Shown: positions 9,199 to 19,039, numbered from the stretch's first letter. The stretch is DNA of 64,000 nucleotides from Flavobacterium restrictum (GCF_007097245.1 NZ_VJZT01000003.1:186001-250000), one strand, 5' to 3'. Notes: generated by a model not told the origin, from the letters alone. Numbers and translations: made by a program.

Positions 9199-9227
9199 TG
9201 GTATTATTTTTAATCAATCTAAATAAA

Positions 9228-11372
9228 ATGAAAAAAATACTGATTCTATTCACCGTATTATGTACTTCGATGGTAGGTTTTGGGCAAGAAACCAAAAAAG
9301 ACACCATTAGTAATCTAAAAGAAGTTGCTGTAAATAACAAATACAAATACAAACGAGAAAAAAGCTCAACGGTTTCTAAAATGCCATTGACGAACATCGA
9401 GAATCCTCAAGTTTACAACACTGTTACTAGTGAATTAATGAAAGAACAAGTGGTTACCAATTTAAACGATGCCTTAAAAAATGCCACTGGTATTACTCGC
9501 GTTTGGGAATCCACTGGTCGAGGTGGTGATGGTGCCGAATTTTATACGATGAGAGGTTTTGCGGTACAACCTACAATGATTAATGGATTACCAGGAATAA
9601 ATAACGGAAGTGTAGATCCTGCCAATGTTGATACTATTGAGGTTATCAAAGGACCATCGGGAACTCTTTATGGAAGTAGTTTGATTTCGTACGGCGGTTT
9701 AATCAATATTGTTACCAAAAAACCGTATTCAAAATTTGGCGGGGAAATAGGTTATAATTCCGGCACCTATGGAATGGATAGACTTACTGCGGATGTGAAT
9801 ATTCCATTGAATACAGATGTTTCGATTCGGGTAAACTCAGCGTATCAAAATGAGAATTCGTTTCAGGATGCAGGTTTTGGCAAATCCTTTTTCTTTGCGC
9901 CATCGTTGAGTTATAAAGTGAGTGATCGACTTTCGTTCTTTATAAATACTGAATTTACCGATAGAACAGCTGCTAATGCTCCGATGCTATTTTTAGGCGG
10001 AAGCACTCAAGCCCCCGCTCAATCTATGGATCGTTTTGACCAAAATTATAAAAAATCATATACTTCGAATGAGCTTACAATGAGTAATCCTACTTTCAAT
10101 TTACAAGCCCAAATGAGTTATAAATTATCTGAACAATGGACTTCGCAAACCGTACTATCAAGAAGTAATAGTAAAACAGACGGTTATTATTCTTATTTAT
10201 GGGATTATGCCAATAACGATCAATTTACACGATATGTTTCGAAAAGAAATGGTCAAACTTTAGGCACAGATATTCAACAAAATTTTATTGGAGATTTCAA
10301 AATAAGTAATTTAAGAAACCGGTTAGTAGCAGGTGTTGATTACTATGTGTCCAACATTATGAATGGAAGTTCAGGATGGGTTGGCAACGGAACTGTGTCT
10401 TTGACAAATCAAACTGATACTGGAGATGTAACACAAGCTGGTGTTGACAACTTATTAGTAGGTTCGTTTGAAGGAAATTCAACCGCTGAAACCAAAGTTT
10501 TAAGTGCTTATTTTTCGGATGTATTGAATATTACCGATAAATTTTCGGTTATGGGAAGTTTGCGTGTTGATAATTTTAAAGGAAGAGTGTCTTATTGGTC
10601 AACTGATGAAGTTAAAAGCCAAACCTCTTTTTCTCCAAAATTTGGAGCGGTTTATCAAATAATTGAAAACAAAGTTTCCGTTTTTACCAACTACATGAAT
10701 GGATTCATAAATCAGGCTCCTGTACAAGTTTCGGATGTTGATGGTACAAATACTAGAATGCAAAGTTATGATCCAGAGCACGCTAATCAATATGAATTTG
10801 GATTAAAAACTAATTTGTATAAGGACATTATATCGGCAACTATTAGTTATTACAATATTGATGTGACGAATAAATTAATGACAGACCCAAGTAATCCAAA
10901 TAATTCTATTCAAGGTGGAGAAATTGAAAGCAAAGGGTTTGAATTAAGTTTTACCGCCAATCCAGCAAAAGGATTCAATATTATTGCAGGGTATAGTAAC
11001 AACGAGAACATAGTCCTAAAAGATACTGCTGGAAGTGGGCGTATAGGATTACGTTCAGATAGTGCTGGACCAGAAACTCTGATTAATTTATGGGCAAATT
11101 ATGCTATCCCAGAAGGAAAATTAAAAGGATTTGGAATAGGATTTGGTGGCAATTATGTCAGCGAAAACAAAACATTAAATTCAACGACAACAGGCACTTT
11201 TGCATTACCTGAATCCACAGTTTTAAATTCGGCTTTATCCTACAACAATGATAAATTCAATTTTACATTAAAAGTAAACAATTTACTTAACGAGAAATAT
11301 TATACCGGATGGTCAACTGTTAGCGCACAAAAGTTACGAAGCTTAATTGCTGGTTTGACTTATAAATTTTAA
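9228..11372 (+). CDS. TonB-dependent siderophore-type receptor
   Basis: 714 residues from the ATG at 9228, which gives a proper signal peptide (MKKILILFTVLCTSMVGFGQ). An upstream reading from 9168 would start inside the promoter. The plug domain covers about residues 50-175: NLNDALKNATGITRVWESTG, a TMRGF motif and ENIEVIKGPSGTLYGSS-type sequence near VDTIEVIKGPSGTLYG. The rest is an outer-membrane beta-barrel ending in aromatic Phe (LIAGLTYKF). No N-terminal carboxypeptidase-like extension is present, as usual for siderophore rather than SusC-type receptors. A PepSY membrane protein follows on the same strand after a hairpin. The ligand cannot be told from sequence alone. Confidence 0.9.
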   Translation: MKKILILFTVLCTSMVGFGQETKKDTISNLKEVAVNNKYKYKREKSSTVSKMPLTNIENPQVYNTVTSELMKEQVVTNLNDALKNATGITRVWESTGRGGDGAEFYTMRGFAVQPTMINGLPGINNGSVDPANVDTIEVIKGPSGTLYGSSLISYGGLINIVTKKPYSKFGGEIGYNSGTYGMDRLTADVNIPLNTDVSIRVNSAYQNENSFQDAGFGKSFFFAPSLSYKVSDRLSFFINTEFTDRTAANAPMLFLGGSTQAPAQSMDRFDQNYKKSYTSNELTMSNPTFNLQAQMSYKLSEQWTSQTVLSRSNSKTDGYYSYLWDYANNDQFTRYVSKRNGQTLGTDIQQNFIGDFKISNLRNRLVAGVDYYVSNIMNGSSGWVGNGTVSLTNQTDTGDVTQAGVDNLLVGSFEGNSTAETKVLSAYFSDVLNITDKFSVMGSLRVDNFKGRVSYWSTDEVKSQTSFSPKFGAVYQIIENKVSVFTNYMNGFINQAPVQVSDVDGTNTRMQSYDPEHANQYEFGLKTNLYKDIISATISYYNIDVTNKLMTDPSNPNNSIQGGEIESKGFELSFTANPAKGFNIIAGYSNNENIVLKDTAGSGRIGLRSDSAGPETLINLWANYAIPEGKLKGFGIGFGGNYVSENKTLNSTTTGTFALPESTVLNSALSYNNDKFNFTLKVNNLLNEKYYTGWSTVSAQKLRSLIAGLTYKF

Positions 11373-11411
11373 TAAACAAATTAGTTAGGTTTTTTTAGGT
11401 TTTGTTTCTTT

Positions 11412-11439
11412 AAACTCCTCATTTTTATGAGGAGTTTTT
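11412..11439 (+). terminator. Intercistronic terminator-like hairpin
   Basis: AAACTCCTCAT (11412-11422) pairs perfectly with ATGAGGAGTTT (11427-11437), followed by a short T-run, only 13 bases before the PepSY gene's ATG. It may lower expression of the second gene relative to the receptor. A hairpin sits at the equivalent place in the second receptor/PepSY pair. Confidence 0.7.
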
Positions 11440-11451
11440 ATCCTTTTATAA

Positions 11452-12588
11452 ATGAAAAATAATAGTTTCAAAAAAAGAATTGGTCAACTCCATCTTTGGC
11501 TAGGATTAGCCTCGGGCATGATTGTTTTTATAGTGGCCGTTACAGGCTGTTTGTATGCTTTTCAGGAAGAAATACAAAATTATACCCAAGAATATCGCTT
11601 TGTTTTAGAACAAGATAGCCCTTTTTTGCCGCCTTCAAAATTAGTTGAAATTGCCCAAAAAGAGCTTCCTAATAAACAACTCCATGCCATAAAGTACAAT
11701 CAAAAAAATAATGCCGCTGTTGCTGAATTTTTTCATTATGAACCTACCTATTACTATACCGTTTTTATAAATCCATACACGGGAAAAATTTTGAAAACCG
11801 TAAATAATCAACAAGGATTCTTTCCTTTTATACTAGATGGACACTTTTATTTATGGCTTCCTAATGAAATTGGGCAAGTTGTTGTGGCAAGTGCTACTTT
11901 AGTTTTTTTAGTGTTGCTTATTTCTGGATTTATTTTATGGTATCCTCGAAATAAAAATGCAATCAAACAGCGTTTTTGGTTTCGATGGAAAAAAGGAACA
12001 ACATGGAAAAGAAAAAATTATGATTGGCATACCATTACTGGTTTTTATGGGCTTTGTATTGCACTTGTTTTTGCGATTACGGGTTTAGTTTTTGGTTTCC
12101 AATGGTTTGCCTACTCCTATTATAAAGTGGTTGGTGGTCAAAAATCGTTAGTTTACGAAGAACCGCTTTCGAAAACAAAAGAAACGACTCGAATAACAAA
12201 CCCGTTAGACAAAGTTTGGTATCAAATGCAAAAGGAATATCCTCAAGCGGAATCAATAGAAATACATCCTCCAGAAAAACCAACAGCACCAATAGCCGCC
12301 AATGCAAATCCTGATAAAGCGACGTACTGGAAAATAGAGTACCGCTATTTTGACCAATATACGTTAGAAGAAAAGGAAGTAAAACACCTTTATGGCAAAT
12401 ATAAAAACAACAAAATTCCAGACAACTTAATCCGAATGAATTATGACTTACATACAGGAGCTGTATTTGGATTAGCTGGAAAAATAGTCGCTTTTTTAAT
12501 TAGCTTACTAATAGCCACTCTCCCAGTTTCCGGATTTTATATTTGGTGGGGACGCAATAAGAAAGCAAAAGGAGCAACAAATACCTGA
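11452..12588 (+). CDS. PepSY-associated membrane protein, probable iron/siderophore reductase-like
   Basis: 378 residues with four membrane helices (about residues 16-37, 141-163, 193-218 and 343-366) and PepSY-type periplasmic domains between them. Conserved His residues lie at helix borders: QLHLWLGL, DGHFYLWLP, YDWHTITGFYG and YDLHTGAVFG. This is the PepSY_TM arrangement (PiuB-like), found beside siderophore receptors. Some relatives reduce ferric siderophores in the periplasm using haem bound by such histidines. The position after a TonB receptor supports a role in iron release, which is inference. ATG at 11452 follows a hairpin with no clear Shine-Dalgarno. Confidence 0.82.
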   Translation: MKNNSFKKRIGQLHLWLGLASGMIVFIVAVTGCLYAFQEEIQNYTQEYRFVLEQDSPFLPPSKLVEIAQKELPNKQLHAIKYNQKNNAAVAEFFHYEPTYYYTVFINPYTGKILKTVNNQQGFFPFILDGHFYLWLPNEIGQVVVASATLVFLVLLISGFILWYPRNKNAIKQRFWFRWKKGTTWKRKNYDWHTITGFYGLCIALVFAITGLVFGFQWFAYSYYKVVGGQKSLVYEEPLSKTKETTRITNPLDKVWYQMQKEYPQAESIEIHPPEKPTAPIAANANPDKATYWKIEYRYFDQYTLEEKEVKHLYGKYKNNKIPDNLIRMNYDLHTGAVFGLAGKIVAFLISLLIATLPVSGFYIWWGRNKKAKGATNT

Positions 12589-12746
12589 TTTTTAATCATT
12601 TATTTCCAATTCAAAACGCACGAACCAATATAGAATTTAACATTTCCCTCTAATCAAAGTGCTTTTCATCAAAAATGGGAAGTACTTTTTTTGTATGCAA
12701 TAGCTTGATTTTATTGAACTTAAAGAGCAATTCAATTTATTATTCA

Positions 12747-12795
12747 TATTTAATCTAAATAAATTTTGTTAAATTAAAATAGCGTTCTATATTTG
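12747..12795 (+). promoter_or_regulatory. Promoter with palindromic operator, second TonB receptor
   Basis: TATTTA-ATC-TAAATA (12747-12761) is a 6-3-6 palindrome directly before TTTTG (12764-12768). The -7 element TATATTTG (12788-12795) follows with a 19-base spacer. It matches the first receptor's upstream segment at 26 of 28 bases, implying shared control. Confidence 0.65.
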
Positions 12796-12829
12796 CACTG
12801 TTATTTTTAATTATTCCAAATAAACAATC

Positions 12830-15061
12830 ATGAAATATATTTTAGTACCCACATTAGCCTTGTTGTTTTCCTACAATAGCCAAGCCCAAGATATGGCAAG
12901 CCTTACTAAAAACAATAATTATAATGAAATTCAATATGCCGTTACCGATAGTGTAAAAGCAGTTTTGGATACCGTAAAAAACAAAAAAGGCGAAATCCTG
13001 CAAGAAGTTATAGTTACTTCGAGCCAACAAAAAAATCCTGTAACTATTGGTAAAGCGGGCATAAAACCTATGGATTTGCCACAAAGTGTTGCCGTTGTTA
13101 ATCAAGCAACCATACAAAACCAACAAATTACAACCATGACCGATTTGTTAAAAAACACCAATGGTGTTTACATTATGGGGACAACTGGTGGGTATCAAGA
13201 AGAAATTGCTTCTCGTGGGTACGCATTAGGAAGCTCGAATACGTTCAAAAATGGTGTGCGTTATTTTAACGGAATGCCTGTAGAAATGAGTGGTGTTGAA
13301 AAAGCCGAATTCCTAAAAGGGAGTGCCGCCATCTTGTTTGGAAACGTTGCTGCAGGTGGTGTGATGAATATAGTAACCAAAAAACCTAAATTCGATTTTG
13401 GTGGCGAAGTAGGATACCGCTTTGGTAGTTTTGGAGTTGTAAATCCTAAATTGGATTTTTATGGTCCCATTGGAAAAAGTAAAAAAATAGCATTTAGAGT
13501 GAATGGAACTTTTGAAAAAGCCAATAGCTTCCGCAAAGAAGTAAGCTCCGAAAAGTACTATGTAAACCCATCGCTTTTGGTTAAATTCAATGACAAAACC
13601 CAACTTCTTGTTGAAGGGGATTATCTTAAATCAACAGCAACTCCTGATTTTGGCGCAGGTGTCATCAATTATGAGTTAGTTGCTATTCCAAGAGACCGTT
13701 TTGTAGGTGTTACTTGGGGGCATTATGATGCCAAACAAGGTTCAGCAACTGCAACTTTGACACACCAAATAAACAGCAACTGGAATCTTTCGTTTATCAA
13801 CGCACTTCGCTATTATCAAACGGATTTATTTAGTACCACAAGACCTAATAACGGAACCTTAATCACCGCTGATGGAACCTACACTCGAAACCTACAGCGT
13901 TCCGAAATAAAGGACAATTACTTTATCCAACAACTGGATTTGAAAGGAAATTTCAAAACTGGGACTATCGATCACAACTTACTGGTAGGTGTAGAATCAG
14001 AACGATACAAAACCCTAACAACTGCTTATTTTGGTTTAACCAAAGCCAATAATAATGGACAAGCTTATTATGATATCATCAATATTTTTCAACCTTACAA
14101 CAGCGCATTAGAAAAACCAGCTCCAGAATTGGCTAAAAACACACTAACAACAGCGCCTATTAATCGTGTTGGGTTTTATGTGCAAGATTTGATTTCTTTT
14201 AATGAATACATCAAACTTTTGGCAGGTGTTCGTTACAGTTATCAAGATACTGAATCTACAGTTTATACCTACACCACTCAAAAAGCAGTAGTCACTAATA
14301 ATTACGATGGTGCCTTTTCGCCTAGAGTTGGACTTGTTTTTCAACCTACAAAAATGAACTCGCTTTTTGCCAGTTATTCGAACTCATTTACAGTAAATAC
14401 AGGGACTGATATCAACGGAAACGCACTAGACCCTTCCTTAATTGACCAAGTTGAATTGGGTAGCAAAAACACATTGCTCAAAGAACGCTTGTATGCCAAT
14501 GTAACTGTTTATCAAATTACGAATAGCAACTTGGCACAAACGTCATTAGAAAACGGAAATGCCAATACCAATATCAAGGAACTTGCTGGTAAAACACAAA
14601 GTAAAGGAGTTGAACTAGACTTTATTTACAACCCAGCAAAAGGACTTTCGATTCTAGCGGGATATAGTTTTAATGAAATCAAATACAGAGAAAGCAACAC
14701 CTATATTGTAGGAAGTCAATTGTTGTACAATCCAAAAAATACCGCCAATTTAAACGTGAATTATAAATTTGAATCGGGAATTTTAAACGGATTTAATTTT
14801 GGATTAATCAACTCGTATGTGGGTACCCGTTATGCAGGGAGATCAACAAGAATTCAAGTACAAAACGATGCTAGAAAACCCGTAAAATTAGACGAATACA
14901 TTCAAATGGACGCAACTATGGGGTACGTGATAAACCACTTTGGGATCCGAGCCAAATTGAGTAATCTTACCAATGAATTGAGTTACAACATGCACGATGA
15001 CAATAGTTTAAATCCTATTGCGCCAAGAAATTATTCCGTTGCTTTGAATTATACATTCTAA
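12830..15061 (+). CDS. TonB-dependent siderophore receptor
   Basis: 743 residues. Signal peptide MKYILVPTLALLFSYNSQAQ, then a probable TonB box within EILQEVIVTSS (about residues 58-68). The plug domain (about 75-200) contains MDLPQSVAVVNQATI and TDLLKNTNGVYI, which are hallmarks of TIGR01783-like siderophore receptors, and EKAEFLKGSAAILFGNVAAGGVMNIVTKKP. The barrel ends in Tyr-Thr-Phe. It has the same operator type as the first receptor and the same kind of PepSY partner downstream. The two receptors differ enough in the plug to suggest different siderophores. Confidence 0.92.
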   Translation: MKYILVPTLALLFSYNSQAQDMASLTKNNNYNEIQYAVTDSVKAVLDTVKNKKGEILQEVIVTSSQQKNPVTIGKAGIKPMDLPQSVAVVNQATIQNQQITTMTDLLKNTNGVYIMGTTGGYQEEIASRGYALGSSNTFKNGVRYFNGMPVEMSGVEKAEFLKGSAAILFGNVAAGGVMNIVTKKPKFDFGGEVGYRFGSFGVVNPKLDFYGPIGKSKKIAFRVNGTFEKANSFRKEVSSEKYYVNPSLLVKFNDKTQLLVEGDYLKSTATPDFGAGVINYELVAIPRDRFVGVTWGHYDAKQGSATATLTHQINSNWNLSFINALRYYQTDLFSTTRPNNGTLITADGTYTRNLQRSEIKDNYFIQQLDLKGNFKTGTIDHNLLVGVESERYKTLTTAYFGLTKANNNGQAYYDIINIFQPYNSALEKPAPELAKNTLTTAPINRVGFYVQDLISFNEYIKLLAGVRYSYQDTESTVYTYTTQKAVVTNNYDGAFSPRVGLVFQPTKMNSLFASYSNSFTVNTGTDINGNALDPSLIDQVELGSKNTLLKERLYANVTVYQITNSNLAQTSLENGNANTNIKELAGKTQSKGVELDFIYNPAKGLSILAGYSFNEIKYRESNTYIVGSQLLYNPKNTANLNVNYKFESGILNGFNFGLINSYVGTRYAGRSTRIQVQNDARKPVKLDEYIQMDATMGYVINHFGIRAKLSNLTNELSYNMHDDNSLNPIAPRNYSVALNYTF

Positions 15062-15076
15062 AAAACTATAATTATG

Positions 15077-15110
15077 CCTTTAGAGAACTACTTTTTTAGT
15101 TTTCTAAAGG
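15077..15110 (+). terminator. Intercistronic hairpin between receptor and PepSY gene
   Basis: The arm 15077-15090 pairs with 15097-15110 over 14 bases with one G-T wobble. There is no strong T-run, so it may be an RNA-stability or attenuating structure more than a full terminator. It parallels the hairpin at 11412-11439. Confidence 0.5.
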
Positions 15111-15138
15111 AAATTTTAAATCCTTTATTATCCTCCAA

Positions 15139-15687
15139 ATGAAAAAAATAAATTTCAGAAACCTACACCGTGATTTAGGGTATTTCTACATTGGACTTAT
15201 TGTTTCCTTTGCTTTTTCGGGGCTATTGATGAATCATAGAGAACATTGGCATCCCGAAAAATACACTACTCAAACCAAAGCCATTACTGTAACACTCCCC
15301 GCCGAAAGCGAAATCAACGACGATTTTGCCCAAGAGTTAGGTCATAAATTGGGTATTGAGGATAAAATACGCCGTCAAATGATAAAAAAGGGAACATTCA
15401 AAATCTCGTTTGAAAATCACGATGTCGAAATTGAGATCAAAACGGGAAAAGGCGAAGTGGTCACTTTCAACAAAACGCCAATCGTTAGCCAAATGATGAA
15501 ACTGCACAAAGGCAACTCTAATTTTTGGATTTATTATTCGGATATTTTTGCCATAAGTTTAATCATTATTGCCTTAACGGGCACCATTATGATCAAAGCA
15601 GGTAAGTTCAGCTGGAGAAATCGAGGTTGGAAACTAGCCGTTGCAGGAGTGGTTTTTCCGCTGTTGTTTTTAATTTTGTTTGGTTAA
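15139..15687 (+). CDS. PepSY-associated TM-helix protein, short form
   Basis: 182 residues. One N-terminal helix (about 14-32, starting after NLHRDLGYFYIGL) and two C-terminal helices (about 132-150 and 162-181) flank a PepSY-like periplasmic region. Conserved His residues are in LHRDLGY, NHREHWHPEKY and KLHKGNSNFW. It is about half the size of the first cluster's partner but occupies the same place, directly after a TonB receptor. A role as an electron-transfer or iron-reducing membrane protein for the imported siderophore is plausible but inferred. Confidence 0.8.
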   Translation: MKKINFRNLHRDLGYFYIGLIVSFAFSGLLMNHREHWHPEKYTTQTKAITVTLPAESEINDDFAQELGHKLGIEDKIRRQMIKKGTFKISFENHDVEIEIKTGKGEVVTFNKTPIVSQMMKLHKGNSNFWIYYSDIFAISLIIIALTGTIMIKAGKFSWRNRGWKLAVAGVVFPLLFLILFG

Positions 15688-15705
15688 AAATATAGTTGCA
15701 TTACT

Positions 15706-15747
15706 CAAAAATCCCAATCCTGAAAAATTTTCAAGGTTGGGATTTTT
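15706..15747. terminator. Bidirectional terminator between convergent genes
   Basis: AAAATCCCAATCC pairs with GGTTGGGATTTT around a short A/T-rich part, with T-runs on both strands. It lies between the PepSY gene (plus) and the 15754-18033 gene (minus). The sequence is almost identical to the hairpin at 19135-19175. Confidence 0.85.
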
Positions 15748-15753
15748 ATGTTT

Positions 15754-18033
15754 TTATCTAGATTTAAAATAGTTTTCTAAATTTTCGCAACCAGACAAAT
15801 CCGAACTGAATTCTGGAAATTGTTCCGTTACCCTTTTGGAAGTGCTAAAGGTATTTTTCTCGGCATAATCCATCATTCGCAAACAGAGTGCTTTAAATTT
15901 TGCTGTTTTTCCATTTTGAAAAGCCAATTTATAATAAGCAACCGCTTTGATTTTATTTCGGTATTCGATTTCGTCGATATAGGATTCCTTTTCAAATTCT
16001 TGCCCGTAATACGATGAACTGCTCGAATACCGCCGCATCATCCAGGAATTGCCATAATCCGACATATTATAATAGCAATTTGCCAAGAGAAAATAGTAAT
16101 AGTCTCGGTTTTTGGTTTTGGAATTGTATGCTAAATTAGTGTATTGTATCAAATGTTGGGTTATAGCAAGTTTAGTAACCAGGAATTTATCTTTGTGTTT
16201 TATAAAGTCTTGTGTGTATTTAAAATCATAAAACGGATTTTGGTCAAAAGAATATTCTTCGCCATAATTTCCTCTTTCCCAAGCATTATAATTGTCTTGC
16301 CAATATTTCTTGTCGATGGATTTAAAGGTGAGTAAAGCCATGTCCAACTCATTTTCTCGAATGTATTTGGTTCCTAATAAATCCGTTAAGTAGTCTTTGT
16401 CCTTGAGCAATTTGCCATAAATAACTTTTTCAAATTCAGTTGTAAAACCCGTTTTAAATTTAGTTACAATGGTTTGCAAATCTTGGGCAGCATACACAAA
16501 ATCCAAATAATCAAAGTAGGAATAAAACACTTGTAAATTCCCTGACGTATTGATTCTGTTGGCTTGCCATTCTACATCGCTGGCATCATAACCATTTCCA
16601 TAATTAGTTTCTAATAACGAAATCAGCACTATTCCATCCGTGATATTACCTTTGAATTCTAATTCTCTTCCCAATGCAAAAATAAAGCGTTCATCTTTTT
16701 TGTATTTCAAAATCACATTTTGAATTTCAGGCTTGATAATGGCTTTACCATTTTCCTGATTCGCCGTAAAGCAAAGTGCTTTTATTTTCTCGATTTCTTC
16801 TAGAATGTTGTTGCCTTTATACGTTTTTTCAAACAATGTAATTTGCTTCAAGCAATCTTCATATTTACGGGTTATAAATTGCAAATTGATTTGAGCTGCT
16901 TCCCAAATTATAGGGTTTTGAGTTGTTTTTAAATCTATAGATTGTATAAAATTCAATACTTCCTGCGCATATAAACGATCATTTTCGGAACGATTTCGTA
17001 ATGTTTCGGTAGTAATTTTATCATTGTAGTCGCTCCATAAATTATATTGGGTTGATGGTAGATAGTTTGAATAATAAGGTGTGTAAACCCAATCTTCTAT
17101 TTTGTTGATTTCCCGCAATAGCAAAAAGCCAAGAATTTCAGATTTTGGATTTTTTTTATAAATCTCTTTCAAATAATCCAACGTTTTATCTACTTTTTGG
17201 ACTGAAGCAAAAGCATATACATTGGCAATTTCCTCCTTGGTTTTGGCGTATTGCAAAGCTACTTGAATTTTAAAATCTACGTGAAAATAATAATAACTCG
17301 CATAATTTTTTTCGGGACAATTCGCCATTAAATTGGCCGCATTAACCATTAATTCACCGCCTGATTTTGTAAAAGTATAAAAAAACAAGCCCCAATTGTA
17401 CAGATAATCTTTGGTACTTGAATTGAAATTTTGTTCAAAAACTGTTTTCAAAACTTCCATTTTTCCAGCATAATACGCCAACCGTATGGTCAAAAAAGCA
17501 TATTTTCGTTTGAAGTATGGATTTTTTTGCTTTTCAGTAATTCGGATTAACTTTTGGATCAAAATACTACGGTCTTTGTTGTTGGCAACGGCATTTCTCT
17601 CCCAAGTATCTTCGGTAAAAAAGTTGTTTATGGCTTCGCAATTCTTGGCTATTTTCAAATATTCAATTGCCTCTGTTTTCTTGTTTTGATACAAATAGGC
17701 AAGAAAAGCATTAGTGCTTTTTGGATGAATATCCGTGAGTGATAAATTGGTATTAAAGTCCTCGATGGCATCCAGCGAGACTTTTTCTTGAGTAAAATAA
17801 TACCAATCCATGATGTTGGCATCCACATGAGGCTTGTAATTATTGGGGTTTTGGTCGTAATCAAATCCCCATAAATTAGCATTGTAATAAAAGGCTTTGT
17901 AATGTGAATAACCAAAATAGTCGGGCTTGAACAAGCAATACCGAATGTCTTCTCCATAAGGCGAATACCCACACGCCAGACTTTTGCAAAAACTACTTGC
18001 TAAAAGAACTATAAAAACTAGAAATTGCTTCAT
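15754..18033 (-). CDS. Large exported protein of unknown function
   Basis: 759 residues with an N-terminal signal peptide (MKQFLVFIVLLASSFCKSLA). The mature protein starts CGYSPYGEDIRYCLF and is rich in Tyr, Asn and Lys. Helical segments of about 35 residues, for example near residues 125-240, suggest TPR-like or alpha-solenoid folding, but no exact repeat can be read. Its start overlaps the end of the upstream gene by 41 bases, so the two are translationally coupled. I recall the same pair in other Bacteroidota. The product is probably periplasmic, with the function unknown. Confidence 0.75.
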   Translation of the reverse strand: MKQFLVFIVLLASSFCKSLACGYSPYGEDIRYCLFKPDYFGYSHYKAFYYNANLWGFDYDQNPNNYKPHVDANIMDWYYFTQEKVSLDAIEDFNTNLSLTDIHPKSTNAFLAYLYQNKKTEAIEYLKIAKNCEAINNFFTEDTWERNAVANNKDRSILIQKLIRITEKQKNPYFKRKYAFLTIRLAYYAGKMEVLKTVFEQNFNSSTKDYLYNWGLFFYTFTKSGGELMVNAANLMANCPEKNYASYYYFHVDFKIQVALQYAKTKEEIANVYAFASVQKVDKTLDYLKEIYKKNPKSEILGFLLLREINKIEDWVYTPYYSNYLPSTQYNLWSDYNDKITTETLRNRSENDRLYAQEVLNFIQSIDLKTTQNPIIWEAAQINLQFITRKYEDCLKQITLFEKTYKGNNILEEIEKIKALCFTANQENGKAIIKPEIQNVILKYKKDERFIFALGRELEFKGNITDGIVLISLLETNYGNGYDASDVEWQANRINTSGNLQVFYSYFDYLDFVYAAQDLQTIVTKFKTGFTTEFEKVIYGKLLKDKDYLTDLLGTKYIRENELDMALLTFKSIDKKYWQDNYNAWERGNYGEEYSFDQNPFYDFKYTQDFIKHKDKFLVTKLAITQHLIQYTNLAYNSKTKNRDYYYFLLANCYYNMSDYGNSWMMRRYSSSSSYYGQEFEKESYIDEIEYRNKIKAVAYYKLAFQNGKTAKFKALCLRMMDYAEKNTFSTSKRVTEQFPEFSSDLSGCENLENYFKSR

Positions 18034-19039
18034 TGTCGTATTTTTTGAAAGTGCTGTCGTCTAAATGAAATAACGAAATTGTGGTATTTTTGTCTAATTC
18101 GACATTTTTTTTAATAATCGAAATGGCTTCGGTTAGCGTTGCCGTGTCTACTTCTTCACATTTTATTTGGTCGCCTTTTTTGAAAAAAGTATCGTATTGA
18201 TACGTACTGTCTTGCGTGACTTCGTACCACATGGGTTTGGTTGGTTTGGCAAATCCCGTGATATCAGCCGAATTAAGGTTTAATAACCCCGAAAATCTAT
18301 TGTTTTGGTACCATTGTGTCCAATAAAAAACTGGTAAAGCCACATCCAAATGCAGGGGATAACTGCGTCTTTTATCCAAATAAGATTTTAATTCGGGGAT
18401 GTCCAAAATGGAGTTTTTGTCTTTGTTGGATAATGGTTTTATCAAATTATAACACATTAACATGGCTTTATCCACTGGCGGAACTCCCATAATATCGGGG
18501 TATTTATACGGATACAATCGCAGCGTACAACTAATTTGCTTGCCTGACAATTGCTTTATTTTTTTCAATAAATAGAAATAGTTGTCTTTGGTCGATTTAG
18601 TCCAATCGCAATCAATTTGAATTTCGGAATAGTCAAAAATTACTTTTTCGCCATACCCTTTGTGGTATTTATTAACCAAAAAAACGATATTGTCTGCCAA
18701 TATATCCAATGATTTTTCGGTATTGTATTGAAAAATTTCATTTTTGATAAAAAGAGTTGGCACCACGTTTATAGAATCCAAATCCCGAAAATTATAATCA
18801 TTTGGAGTATTTTTTTCATAAGGAAAATTACCCATAGTTTCATTATAATCAACCTCAAAAAGTTTTAGATATATTTTTTTGACCTTTAAGCTTTTCATTT
18901 TTTTGATAGTTTCATTACCAAAATCTGTCTTGCTTTTCCAGTAATAAAAAGCTCTTTCCACATTTTGTACGTTGCTTTCTTTTTGGGAACAAGCTAAAAA
19001 TAAAGCAGAAATAAAGGCAAACAACAGGATTTTTTTCAT
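17993..19039 (-). CDS. Lipoprotein, possible TIM-barrel (glycosidase-like) domain
   Basis: 348 residues. Lipobox in FISALFLACSQ (Cys about residue 17). The mature part begins VERAFYYWKS and contains KIYLKLFEVDYN, VIFDYSEIQIDCDWT (about 141-155), a CTLRLYPYKYPD strand and LHLDVALPVFYW. Alternating short strands with acidic ends, such as the IQIDCDW segment, resemble a TIM-barrel like those of DUF3142-type proteins, but this is a weak call. It overlaps the following large exported protein gene by 41 bases, forming a two-gene unit. No regulator is adjacent. Confidence 0.72.
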   Translation of the reverse strand: MKKILLFAFISALFLACSQKESNVQNVERAFYYWKSKTDFGNETIKKMKSLKVKKIYLKLFEVDYNETMGNFPYEKNTPNDYNFRDLDSINVVPTLFIKNEIFQYNTEKSLDILADNIVFLVNKYHKGYGEKVIFDYSEIQIDCDWTKSTKDNYFYLLKKIKQLSGKQISCTLRLYPYKYPDIMGVPPVDKAMLMCYNLIKPLSNKDKNSILDIPELKSYLDKRRSYPLHLDVALPVFYWTQWYQNNRFSGLLNLNSADITGFAKPTKPMWYEVTQDSTYQYDTFFKKGDQIKCEEVDTATLTEAISIIKKNVELDKNTTISLFHLDDSTFKKYDNEAISSFYSSFSK

